A stretch of DNA of 64,000 nt from Pseudomonas sp. SL4(2022) (GTDB lineage: Bacteria > Pseudomonadota > Gammaproteobacteria > Pseudomonadales > Pseudomonadaceae). Below, in pieces: positions 44,120-52,193 of this stretch. The first letter of the stretch is position 1. Each line of letters begins with the position of its first letter. Under the pieces are notes generated by a model. It was not told the origin of the DNA and ran no database searches. It saw only the letters and a list, made by a program, of their open reading frames with translations. The position numbers and the translations under genes are program-made. The DNA is taken from assembly GCF_026625725.1 (NCBI RefSeq), contig NZ_CP113060.1, positions 1,494,001 through 1,558,000 on the forward strand. The letters are read 5' to 3'.

Positions 44120-46168
44120 GTGACCGCCACTAATCCCCTGCTGCACGCCTTCGACCTGCCGCCCTACAGCGCCATCCGCCCGGAGCACGTAGAGCCGGCC
44201 ATTGAGCAGATTCTGGCCGACAACCGCGCCGCCATGAGCCGCCTGCTGGAACAACAGGCCGCCGACCCAAGCTGGGACGGCCTGGTGCTGGCCCTGGATG
44301 AACTGGGCGCGCGTCTGGGGCAAGCCTGGAGCCCGGTCAGCCACCTGAATGCGGTGTGCAACAGCGCTGAACTGCGCGCGGCCTACGAGGCCTGCCTGCC
44401 CAAGTTGTCCGAATACTGGACCGAAATCGGCCAGAACCAACTGCTGTTCCAGGCCTATCAGACGCTGGCCGCAAGCCCGGCAGCCGCCGGTTTCGATGTG
44501 GCGCAGAAAACCATCCTCGAACACGCCCTGCGCGACTTCCGCCTGTCCGGTATCGACCTGCCGGCCGAGCAGCAAAAGCGCTACGGCGAGATTCAGATGA
44601 AGCTGTCCGAGCTGGCCAGCAGCTTCTCCAACCAGTTGCTCGATGCCACTCAGGCCTGGACCAAGCACGTGACCGACGAGGCCGCGCTGGACGGCCTGAC
44701 CGATTCAGCCAAGGCGCAGATGCAGCAAGCCGCCGAGGCCAAGGGGCTGGACGGTTGGCTGATCAGCCTGGAATTCCCCAGCTATTTCGCGGTGATGACC
44801 TACGCCAACGACCGCGCCCTGCGCGAAGAGTTGTATGCCGCCTACTGCACCCGCGCCTCCGATCAGGGGCCGAATGCCGGGCAGAACGACAACGGCCCGG
44901 TGATGCTGGAAATCCTCGCCCTGCGTCAGGAACTGGCCAAACTGCTGGGCTTCGGCAATTACGCCGAGCTGAGCCTGGCCAGCAAAATGGCCGAAACCAC
45001 CGACCAGGTGCTGCACTTCCTGCGCGACCTTGGCGCTCGCGGCAAGCCATTTGCCGAGCAAGACCTGCGCGAACTGCAAGCCTTCGCCGCTGAACAGGGC
45101 TGCAACGAGCTGCAAAGCTGGGACGTCGGCTACTACAGCGAGAAGCTGCGCGAGCAGCGCTACAGCATTTCCCAGGAAATCCTGCGCGCCTACTTCCCCA
45201 TCGACAAGGTGCTGACCGGCCTGTTCGCCATCGTCGAAAAGCTCTACGGCATCCAGATCAACGAGCTGTCCGGCTTCGACACCTGGCACCCGGATGTGCG
45301 CCTGTTTGAAATCAGCGAAAACGGCGCGCACGTCGGGCGTTTCTTCTTCGACCTCTACGCCCGCGCCAACAAACGCGGCGGTGCATGGATGGACGGCGCG
45401 CGTGACAAACGCCGCACGGCTGATGGTACGTTGATCAGCCCGGTGGCCAATTTGGTGTGCAACTTCACCCCAGCCGTCGGCGGCAAACCGGCGCTGCTGA
45501 CCCACGATGAAGTCACCACCCTGTTCCACGAATTCGGCCACGGCCTGCACCACCTGCTGACCCGCGTTGAACACGCTGGCGCGTCGGGCATCAACGGCGT
45601 GGCCTGGGACGCCGTGGAGCTGCCAAGCCAGTTTATGGAGAACTGGTGCTGGGAGCCGGAAGGCCTGGCGCTGATCTCCGGACACTACGAGACCGGTGAG
45701 CCGCTGCCACAGGACCTGCTGGACAAGATGCTGGCGGCGAAGAACTTCCAGTCCGGCTTGATGATGGTGCGGCAGATCGAGTTCAGCCTGTTCGACTTCG
45801 AACTGCACGCCACCCACGGCGACGGCCGCAGCGTGCTCGACGTACTTGAAGGCATCCGCGCGGAAGTCTCGGTACTGCGTCCACCGGCCTACAACCGCTT
45901 CCCCAACAGTTTCGCGCACATCTTCGCCGGTGGTTACGCGGCCGGTTACTACAGCTACAAGTGGGCTGAAGTGCTCAGCGCCGATGCCTTCTCCAAGTTT
46001 GAGGAAGAAGGCGTGTTCAACAGCGCCACCGGCCAAGCCTTCCGCGAGGCGATTCTGGCCCGTGGCGGCTCGCAGGCACCGATGGTGCTGTTTGTCGATT
46101 TCCGTGGCCGCGAGCCGAGCATCGACGCCCTGCTGCGCCACCTCGGCCTGAGCCAGGAGGCCGCATGA
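44120..46168 (+). CDS. prlC: Oligopeptidase A
   Basis: The product is about 682 residues, an M3-family zinc endopeptidase of the cytoplasm that degrades signal peptides and small peptides. The zinc motif HEFGHGLHH (HExxH) is encoded near 45530 and the third ligand Glu in QFMENWCWEPEGL. Homology begins at TNPLLHAFDLPPYSAIRPEHVEPAI. No ATG fits there: the GTG at 44120 with AGG about 9 bases upstream is the best start, and the ATG at 44018 would add a non-conserved leader. Confidence 0.93.
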   Translation: MTATNPLLHAFDLPPYSAIRPEHVEPAIEQILADNRAAMSRLLEQQAADPSWDGLVLALDELGARLGQAWSPVSHLNAVCNSAELRAAYEACLPKLSEYWTEIGQNQLLFQAYQTLAASPAAAGFDVAQKTILEHALRDFRLSGIDLPAEQQKRYGEIQMKLSELASSFSNQLLDATQAWTKHVTDEAALDGLTDSAKAQMQQAAEAKGLDGWLISLEFPSYFAVMTYANDRALREELYAAYCTRASDQGPNAGQNDNGPVMLEILALRQELAKLLGFGNYAELSLASKMAETTDQVLHFLRDLGARGKPFAEQDLRELQAFAAEQGCNELQSWDVGYYSEKLREQRYSISQEILRAYFPIDKVLTGLFAIVEKLYGIQINELSGFDTWHPDVRLFEISENGAHVGRFFFDLYARANKRGGAWMDGARDKRRTADGTLISPVANLVCNFTPAVGGKPALLTHDEVTTLFHEFGHGLHHLLTRVEHAGASGINGVAWDAVELPSQFMENWCWEPEGLALISGHYETGEPLPQDLLDKMLAAKNFQSGLMMVRQIEFSLFDFELHATHGDGRSVLDVLEGIRAEVSVLRPPAYNRFPNSFAHIFAGGYAAGYYSYKWAEVLSADAFSKFEEEGVFNSATGQAFREAILARGGSQAPMVLFVDFRGREPSIDALLRHLGLSQEAA

Positions 46169-46443
46169 GCGACGCACCTGTGACCATCACCGCCAAACGC
46201 TTTATCGCCGGGGCCGTCTGCCCTGCGTGCAGCGAAATGGACAAGATCCAGATGTGGAACGTGGACGGCGTTCCGCACCGCGAGTGCATCGGCTGCGGCT
46301 ACGCCGACACCCTGGACGAGCGCGGCAACTCGGTGCCGAAAGAGCTGCCCACGCGGGTCAACACCAGCGCGCTGAAACCCAAGGCGGCCGATCCGAAGGT
46401 GCAGGCGGTGCAGTTCTTCCCGAATCCGAAACTGAAAAAATAG
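46165..46443 (+). CDS. yheV: YheV-family zinc-ribbon protein
   Basis: The product is 92 residues. A zinc ribbon is formed by CPAC and CIGC in AVCPACSEMDKIQMWNVDGVPHRECIGCGYAD. It matches the YheV (DUF2387) family. Its start overlaps the prlC stop by 4 bases (ATGA), the usual pairing in pseudomonads. The function is unknown; a regulatory or chaperone role beside PrlC is a guess. Confidence 0.9.
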   Translation: MSDAPVTITAKRFIAGAVCPACSEMDKIQMWNVDGVPHRECIGCGYADTLDERGNSVPKELPTRVNTSALKPKAADPKVQAVQFFPNPKLKK

Positions 46444-46452
46444 CCGGGCGCT

Positions 46453-46592
46453 GTTTTTAACGTCACGTAGCGACGGCCCGCAGGGTGGTCATCAGAGATA
46501 GCAGGCCATAAAAAATGACCGGGAGTCATTTTTAACGTCGCGCAGCGACGGCCCGTCAGGGTGGCCTCCAGGGATGGCAGGCCATAAAAAAC
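46453..46592 (+). repeat. Tandem duplication of a 76-bp palindromic unit
   Basis: Two units with a 76-bp period share TTTTTAACGTC, CGACGGCCCG, CAGGGTGG, GCAGGCCATAAAAA. Each has a small palindrome (GTCGC-GCA-GCGAC in the second). They lie between yheV and the recD terminator end. Together with the repeat at 46646 they fill 46444-46690, where there is no gene. Confidence 0.8.
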
Positions 46593-46645
46593 AGGCGGGC
46601 GCTATTTTCCACCCGCACAAGCGCACTGACCGTTACCGGCAGACG

Positions 46646-46678
46646 GTAGGTTGGTGTTGAGCGCAGCGAAGCCCAACA
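46646..46678. repeat. Single GTAGGTTGG-family half repeat
   Basis: GTAGGTTGGTGTTGAGCG is followed by CAGCGAAGCCCAAC, the same unit as at 864 and 34975 but without the mirrored half. It lies 13 bases beyond the recD stop. Confidence 0.65.
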
Positions 46679-46690
46679 GCTTTTACACCC

Positions 46691-48535
46691 TCAAAACAAC
46701 GCAAATTGGCTGAAGCCCTCTGCTATCGAGGGTGCCGGCGCTGCGTCGTTAGGTTTTGTCGCCAGCCGCTCAGCCAACCCCGCCGCACGCTCGGCACGGG
46801 TGGCCACGGCTTCGCCCAAGCGGGCGGGTAAGGCCCAGATTTCCACCTTGTGTTTGGCGCGGGTGATGCCGGTGTAGAACAGGCTGCGGCTGAGCAAGGG
46901 GCTGGGCAGTTCGGGCAGCACCAGCAGCACGTTGGCAAATTCCGAGCCCTGGCTTTTGTGCACGGTCATGGCGAAGGCGCTGTCGTGGCTCGGCAGGCGT
47001 GCCGGGGCGAAGGGGCGGTAGCCGTCTTCGCCTTCAAAAAAGACGCGCAGGCCGTATTCAGTGTGCAGGCAGAGGCCGATATCACCGTTGAACAGGCCGA
47101 GGGCGTAGTCGTTCTGCCGCACCATGATCGGTCGGCCGACATACCAGCGCTCGCGCGCGGGGACCTGGCTGCGGCGTTTGATCCGTGCCTCCAGCGCTTC
47201 GTTGATCCCGGCCACGCCCCAGGCTCCCTCACGTTGAGCGCAGAGTGCGCGAAAGGCATTGAACGCGGCGAAGGCCGCCGCTGGGTCGGCGCTTTTGGCG
47301 GCGCTGATATAGGGCGCGTAGCCCTGATCCAGACGTTCCAGCAACTCATTGGGCGTTGGCGCGGCCATCCAGGTCAGGTCGCTGCGACCTTCCTTGAGCA
47401 GGTTCAGCGTGCCGCTGACATCGCCGCCATTAATGCGCCGCGCCAGTTCGCCGATGCCGCTGTCGCCGGCAAAGCGGTGGCTGTGGGTGAGCAGCACCAC
47501 CGCATCGCCCAGTTGCGAGGTCGGCTGGCTGCTCGGCACCTGCTGGCCGGTGATGCGTTGCAGTTCGCCCGCCGCCTGAGCATCAAAACCACGGCCCTCG
47601 CAGAGTTCGGCAAACACCGCGCCGGCTTCCACGGCGCACAGTTGGTCTTTATCGCCAAGCAGGATCAATCGTGCAGTGGGCGGCAGCGCATCGAGCAGTT
47701 TGGCCATCAGCGCCAGATCGACCATCGACGCTTCGTCCACCACCAGCACGTCCAGCGCCAGCGGATTGGCCGCGTGATGGCGCACTTGCGGGCTGTCGCC
47801 CCGGCTGCCGAGCAGGCGATGCAGGGTGCGCGCCTCATCGGGCAGCGCGGCTTTGATCGCCTCGCTGACCGGCAACTCGGCTTTGGCATTGCGAATGGCT
47901 TCGGCCATGCGCGCCGCGGCTTTGCCGGTAGGCGCGGCCAGGCCGATGGCCAGCGGAGCGCCGCCCGGATGTTCGCAACCGGGCTGTTCAAGCAGCGCCG
48001 CCAGCAAACGCACCACGGTGGTGGTTTTGCCGGTGCCGGGGCCGCCGGAGATCACCGCCAGCTTGCGGCGCACCGCTTGCGCGGCGGCCAGGCGCTGCCA
48101 GTCGGGTTGCTGTTGGTTAAAGGCAAATAGTCGGGTCAGGCTTTCACTGAGCTGGGCCTCATCCACTTCGGGCAGGTCGGCGGCGCGTTGCAGCAACTGC
48201 TTGGCCAACTGGCGCTCATAAGCCTGATAACGCGCGAGATAAAGGCGGCCGTGCTCAAGGATCAGCGGTGTGAAAGCGCCTTCGCCGCCGACCAACGCCG
48301 ATGCCTGCAACTGCGCCTGCCAGTCCGCCAGTTTCGGCAGGTTGAAGGCATGCTCCGGCCAAGGCCGCTGCCCGGCCATGCGCGCCAACGGCAGGCACAC
48401 ATCGCCTTTGTCCAAGGCCATGCACAGCAGCGCCGCTGACGCCAAGACCACCGGCGACGCCTGCGGATCAAGGCGCTGCAAGCTGGCGACCAGCGCACGC
48501 TCCAACGGGCCAAGGGGCAAATCAGCAAGCGTCAT
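46691..48535 (-). CDS. recD: Exodeoxyribonuclease V alpha subunit RecD
   Basis: The product is 614 residues, the 5'-3' helicase of RecBCD. Walker A is ISGGPGTGKTTTVVRLLAALL, Walker B DVLVVDEASMVDLALMAKLL, with Gln in LLGDKDQL, and the C-terminal motif AMTVHKSQGSEF is typical of SF1B helicases. The frame extends to 48610, but GGGAG 8 bases before the ATG at 48535 decides the start, and the extension is formed by a palindromic repeat. It is the last gene of recC-recB-recD, separated from recB by 112 bases. Confidence 0.95.
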   Translation of the reverse strand: MTLADLPLGPLERALVASLQRLDPQASPVVLASAALLCMALDKGDVCLPLARMAGQRPWPEHAFNLPKLADWQAQLQASALVGGEGAFTPLILEHGRLYLARYQAYERQLAKQLLQRAADLPEVDEAQLSESLTRLFAFNQQQPDWQRLAAAQAVRRKLAVISGGPGTGKTTTVVRLLAALLEQPGCEHPGGAPLAIGLAAPTGKAAARMAEAIRNAKAELPVSEAIKAALPDEARTLHRLLGSRGDSPQVRHHAANPLALDVLVVDEASMVDLALMAKLLDALPPTARLILLGDKDQLCAVEAGAVFAELCEGRGFDAQAAGELQRITGQQVPSSQPTSQLGDAVVLLTHSHRFAGDSGIGELARRINGGDVSGTLNLLKEGRSDLTWMAAPTPNELLERLDQGYAPYISAAKSADPAAAFAAFNAFRALCAQREGAWGVAGINEALEARIKRRSQVPARERWYVGRPIMVRQNDYALGLFNGDIGLCLHTEYGLRVFFEGEDGYRPFAPARLPSHDSAFAMTVHKSQGSEFANVLLVLPELPSPLLSRSLFYTGITRAKHKVEIWALPARLGEAVATRAERAAGLAERLATKPNDAAPAPSIAEGFSQFALF

Positions 48536-48546
48536 AGTCCACTCCC

Positions 48547-48615
48547 GTAGGGTGGATGACGCTTCATCCATCCACCGTTCGCCGTGGTGGATGAAAACAG
48601 CGTCATCCACCCTAC
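48547..48615. repeat. GTAGGGTGG-family palindrome between recB and recD
   Basis: GTAGGGTGGATGACGC at the left mirrors GCGTCATCCACCCTAC at the right, with an inner hairpin (CATCCA/TGGATG). The left arm runs to within 12 bases of the recD start and so may influence recD translation or mRNA processing. Confidence 0.75.
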
Positions 48616-48647
48616 CCTAGACATCCCCGCCGGATCACCCAACAGCA

Positions 48648-51600
48648 TCAGCGCCCCTCCGCAAACAAGGTATCCAGCGCATCCAACAGCCCATCGCTGG
48701 GCCGCGAGAAATACACCCCGGCGCTCGGCATGCCGCGCAGAAACAGGTAATACGCGCCGCCCAGTTGCTCATTCTGGAAGTCATCCAGACGCTGCCGCAG
48801 GAAGCGCCGCAGCGCCACGAGGTAGATCAGGTATTGCAGGTAGTAATGCTCGGCGGCCAGGGCGTGCAGCAGGCGTTCGCCGCCGTAGTAGCTGGCATCC
48901 GGGCCGAGCCAGTTGGACTTGTAATCGGCGATGTACCAGCGGCCGTTGTGCTCGAAGGTCAGGTCGATAAAGCCCTTGAGAAAGCCCTTGAGGCTGTCGA
49001 ATTCAAGGCGCGCCGCCGCCTCGCGCATCGGTGCCGCCAGTCCATGGGTCGGGTCGCAGAGAATGGCGCGCAGGCGCTGCACATCCAGCCCGGCCAAGGG
49101 AAAGGTAAAGCCAAGTTCGGGCAAGCGGCGCGTCGGATTCAGACCAGCGAGGGTCAGACCCTGGCCGTCCAGATCGGCGTCGATCACTTGTTGCAGATGG
49201 TCAAGCGCCACGGCCTGCCAGTCGTTGCTGATGCCGTGACCGCTTAGCCCCGGTTCGATCAGCTCAGCCAGCGCGCCTTTGCTGCGCGCCCAATCTTCGA
49301 GGATGGCGTGCAGACAGGTACCGGCCCGCGCACCACGGGGAAAGGCGAAGAAGCCCGTGCCCGGCTCGCTGGCATCCGGCAGCACCAGGCCGTCGCGGTC
49401 CGGGGCTTCCATGTGCATACCGGCGGCCAACCCGGAGAAGCTGCCGATGCGCCAGGCGCTGTGCAGGCTGCGCTGCAAGGTGGCGAGTTGCTGTGGGGCC
49501 GGGGCGCGTTGTTCACCGGCGGCGCTGGCCTCGCTGTCACGCAACGGTTGAATGGCCATCTGGCCTTGGCTGCTGGCGATCAACTGTTCGACTTCCGTAC
49601 GCAAACCCTGCGGACTGAGGTTTTGCAGGTGGCCGGCCAGTTCGGCGAGGGCATCCTCACCCGATAACCCACGGCCGTGCAGCAGCCAGGCCAAGGCACT
49701 GCTGTGCAGGCCGCTGTCGCCGAGGCTGCCGTCCTTTTTCGGCTTGCAGTCCACCGGCCCCCAGTGCAGCCACAGGCGATCGCGCGCGCGGGTCAGGGCG
49801 ACGTAGGTCAGGCGCAGTTTTTCGGCGAAGCGCTCATGACGGGCGCGCTCGCGGTGCACGTCGAGCTGTTCGCTGCCGAGGTCCAGCAGCGGCGTGCCGT
49901 CGTCGGCGTGGCAGCTGATGTCTTCATGCTGGCGCAGCAGCGCGCCGTCCCACAGGTAGGGGCAGAACACCAGCGGGTATTCCAGGCCTTTGGAGGTGTG
50001 GATGGTGACGATCTGCACCCGCTCGGCATCGCTTTCCAAACGCAGCAAGGCGTCTTCGCCATGGGCTTCGGCGCTGCGTTGGGCGTTGAACCAGGCGAGT
50101 AATTGCTCCAGACCGGGGCGTTGCAGGCTTTCAGTTTGCAGCAGCTCGGCCAGGTGCAGCAGGTTGGTCAGGCGGCGCTCGCCATCGACCAACGCCAGCA
50201 GACGCTGGGCCACCTGTTGCTCATCCAGCCAGGCGCGAAAAGCGCGCATAAAGCCTTGTTGCTGCCAAAGTTGGTGATAGCGCTCGGCGGCTTCGCGCTC
50301 ACGGTCCCAGGCTTGGGCATCCTCGCTGCAGGCGGCGAGATCGGCGGCGCTGCGGCCCAGCAAACGGCTGGCCAGGGCATAGCGCAAGGCACCCTCGCGG
50401 CCCGGTTCAGCGTAGGCAGCGAGCACGGCGGACAGCTCATCAGCCTCTTCGCTGTGCCAGACGTTCTCCTTGCCTCGGCGCACGCTGGGCACGCCACGGG
50501 CGGCCAGTTCGGCGGCCACTTCGCCGGCCTGACGGTGACTGGCGACCAGCACGGCGATATCGCCGCCCTTTAACGGCGTATGGATACCCGACTGTTCGAA
50601 ATAGGCCTCCCCCCGGCTGCTGGCGCTGAGCACCGCCGCAATGCGCCGCGCGGTGTCGCGAGCAACTAACGCCCCCGCTTCACCCTTGCCCAGGTAGTCG
50701 TTATCCAGCCAGACCAACGCCAGCGGCGCGTCGGTTTCATCCTCAATACGCGGCAATACCAGTCGCGCCCGCGCCTTGCTGCTGGCCCCGACCTGCTGAT
50801 AAGCCAAGCCCTTCTCGGCAAAGGGCATGGGCCGGTCGAACAGCTGATTCAGCGCGGCGATCAGCGCGGGCGTGGAGCGGTGGTTGGTGGCCAGGCTGTA
50901 TTGCCGCGCGGCTTCGCTGCGGGCCTTGAGGTAGGTCGCCAGATCCGCGCCACGGAAGGCGTAGATGGCCTGCTTCGGATCGCCGACAAAACACAGGTCA
51001 CCGGAATCCTGATAAATGCGATGAAACACCCGGTACTGCACCGGGTCGGTGTCCTGAAACTCATCGATCAGCGCAACCGGATACTGCGTGCGCAGGGTGC
51101 TCGCCAAATGTTCGCCGCCCTCACTCTGCAAGGCTTGCTGCAGTTTGTTGAGCAGGTCATCGAAGGCCAGCAGGCGTTGCGCCGCCTTGCGCGCGGGCAA
51201 TTGTTCGTTGAGCTGATGAATCAAGCGCACCTGCAGGTCGATCAGGCGTTGCTCGGCTTCGGGTTGCGCGGCATCGAGGGCATCGCAGAGTTCCTGCAGC
51301 GCAGCGGCCAGCGGATTAGCCGGGGCTTCGCAGCCCTTCTTGCTGGCCTTGTTCAGCCCTTCGCGGGCCAGCCGTCGATGCGCTTCGGTCTTGCTGAACA
51401 GCGCGGCGGCGTCGCTGAAATAACCGTCCAGCTCGGCCTGCCAGACGCCTAGTTTGGCCGCGTTGCACATATTGCTCTTGAAGCCATCGAAGGCTTTGAG
51501 CTGCGCCAGCCAGCCGGCGCTTTCGCCCTGCCAAAGGCGCTGCGCCTGCTGCCAGGCAGCGCGCAGGGCGCTCATCTCACAGCGCGTGCCCGGTTGTGGT

Positions 51601-52193
51601 TCGATGCGCAGGTAGGGTTTGCCCAGGTGATTGCGCAAACGCTGACGCAGGCTTTGCGGGGTGATCTTTTGCTGCACCAGAAATGCCGCCCATTCCGGCT
51701 CGGCGCTGGCCAGCTCATGCCGCCAAAGGTCGGCGAGCAGGGCGTCGATAATCTCGCGGTCGTCGTGGGTCAGCTCGTTGTCGAAATCGCCCCCCGCTTC
51801 AAACGCCGCGTCCTGCAACGCCCGCTGACAGAAGCCGTGGATGGTGAAGATCGCCGCCTCGTCAAAACCGTGCACCGCCAGCAGCAAACGCCGGTGGCTG
51901 GCGGCATCCGGGTACTGGGTTTGCAGCGCATTAAGCAAGGCGTCGTCGCCCGGCCCCTGTTCATAGACCGCCAGCAACTCGGCCAGGCGCTTACGAATGC
52001 GTTCGCGCAGCTCGGCGGTGGCAGCGGTGGTAAAGGTCACCACCAGAATCTGGCTGACGTTGAGCTGCTTCTCCAGCAGCAGGCGCGCGTATAACGCGGT
52101 CAGGGTCCAAGTCTTGCCGGTGCCGGCGCTGGCCTCGATCAGCGAGCGACCGGTGAAGCTGTCGTGCAGCAGGTTCAGGCTGGCGCTGCTCAT
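48648..52193 (-). CDS. recB: Exodeoxyribonuclease V beta subunit RecB
   Basis: The product is 1181 residues. The N-terminal SF1A 3'-5' helicase has Walker A LIEASAGTGKTWTLTALYARLL and Walker B VALIDEFQDTDPVQYRVF. The C-terminal RecB nuclease domain has GFIDLTFEHNGRWYIADYKSNWLG, in which the D and the DYK residues bind metal. It unwinds and degrades double-strand ends and loads RecA at Chi. The start overlaps the recC stop by 4 bases (ATGA). Confidence 0.97.
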   Translation of the reverse strand: MSSASLNLLHDSFTGRSLIEASAGTGKTWTLTALYARLLLEKQLNVSQILVVTFTTAATAELRERIRKRLAELLAVYEQGPGDDALLNALQTQYPDAASHRRLLLAVHGFDEAAIFTIHGFCQRALQDAAFEAGGDFDNELTHDDREIIDALLADLWRHELASAEPEWAAFLVQQKITPQSLRQRLRNHLGKPYLRIEPQPGTRCEMSALRAAWQQAQRLWQGESAGWLAQLKAFDGFKSNMCNAAKLGVWQAELDGYFSDAAALFSKTEAHRRLAREGLNKASKKGCEAPANPLAAALQELCDALDAAQPEAEQRLIDLQVRLIHQLNEQLPARKAAQRLLAFDDLLNKLQQALQSEGGEHLASTLRTQYPVALIDEFQDTDPVQYRVFHRIYQDSGDLCFVGDPKQAIYAFRGADLATYLKARSEAARQYSLATNHRSTPALIAALNQLFDRPMPFAEKGLAYQQVGASSKARARLVLPRIEDETDAPLALVWLDNDYLGKGEAGALVARDTARRIAAVLSASSRGEAYFEQSGIHTPLKGGDIAVLVASHRQAGEVAAELAARGVPSVRRGKENVWHSEEADELSAVLAAYAEPGREGALRYALASRLLGRSAADLAACSEDAQAWDREREAAERYHQLWQQQGFMRAFRAWLDEQQVAQRLLALVDGERRLTNLLHLAELLQTESLQRPGLEQLLAWFNAQRSAEAHGEDALLRLESDAERVQIVTIHTSKGLEYPLVFCPYLWDGALLRQHEDISCHADDGTPLLDLGSEQLDVHRERARHERFAEKLRLTYVALTRARDRLWLHWGPVDCKPKKDGSLGDSGLHSSALAWLLHGRGLSGEDALAELAGHLQNLSPQGLRTEVEQLIASSQGQMAIQPLRDSEASAAGEQRAPAPQQLATLQRSLHSAWRIGSFSGLAAGMHMEAPDRDGLVLPDASEPGTGFFAFPRGARAGTCLHAILEDWARSKGALAELIEPGLSGHGISNDWQAVALDHLQQVIDADLDGQGLTLAGLNPTRRLPELGFTFPLAGLDVQRLRAILCDPTHGLAAPMREAAARLEFDSLKGFLKGFIDLTFEHNGRWYIADYKSNWLGPDASYYGGERLLHALAAEHYYLQYLIYLVALRRFLRQRLDDFQNEQLGGAYYLFLRGMPSAGVYFSRPSDGLLDALDTLFAEGR

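Noticed and set aside
46850..48130. A 426-codon + strand frame opposite recD
   Set aside because: It is a composition artefact antisense to recD, whose helicase motifs are intact on the other strand.
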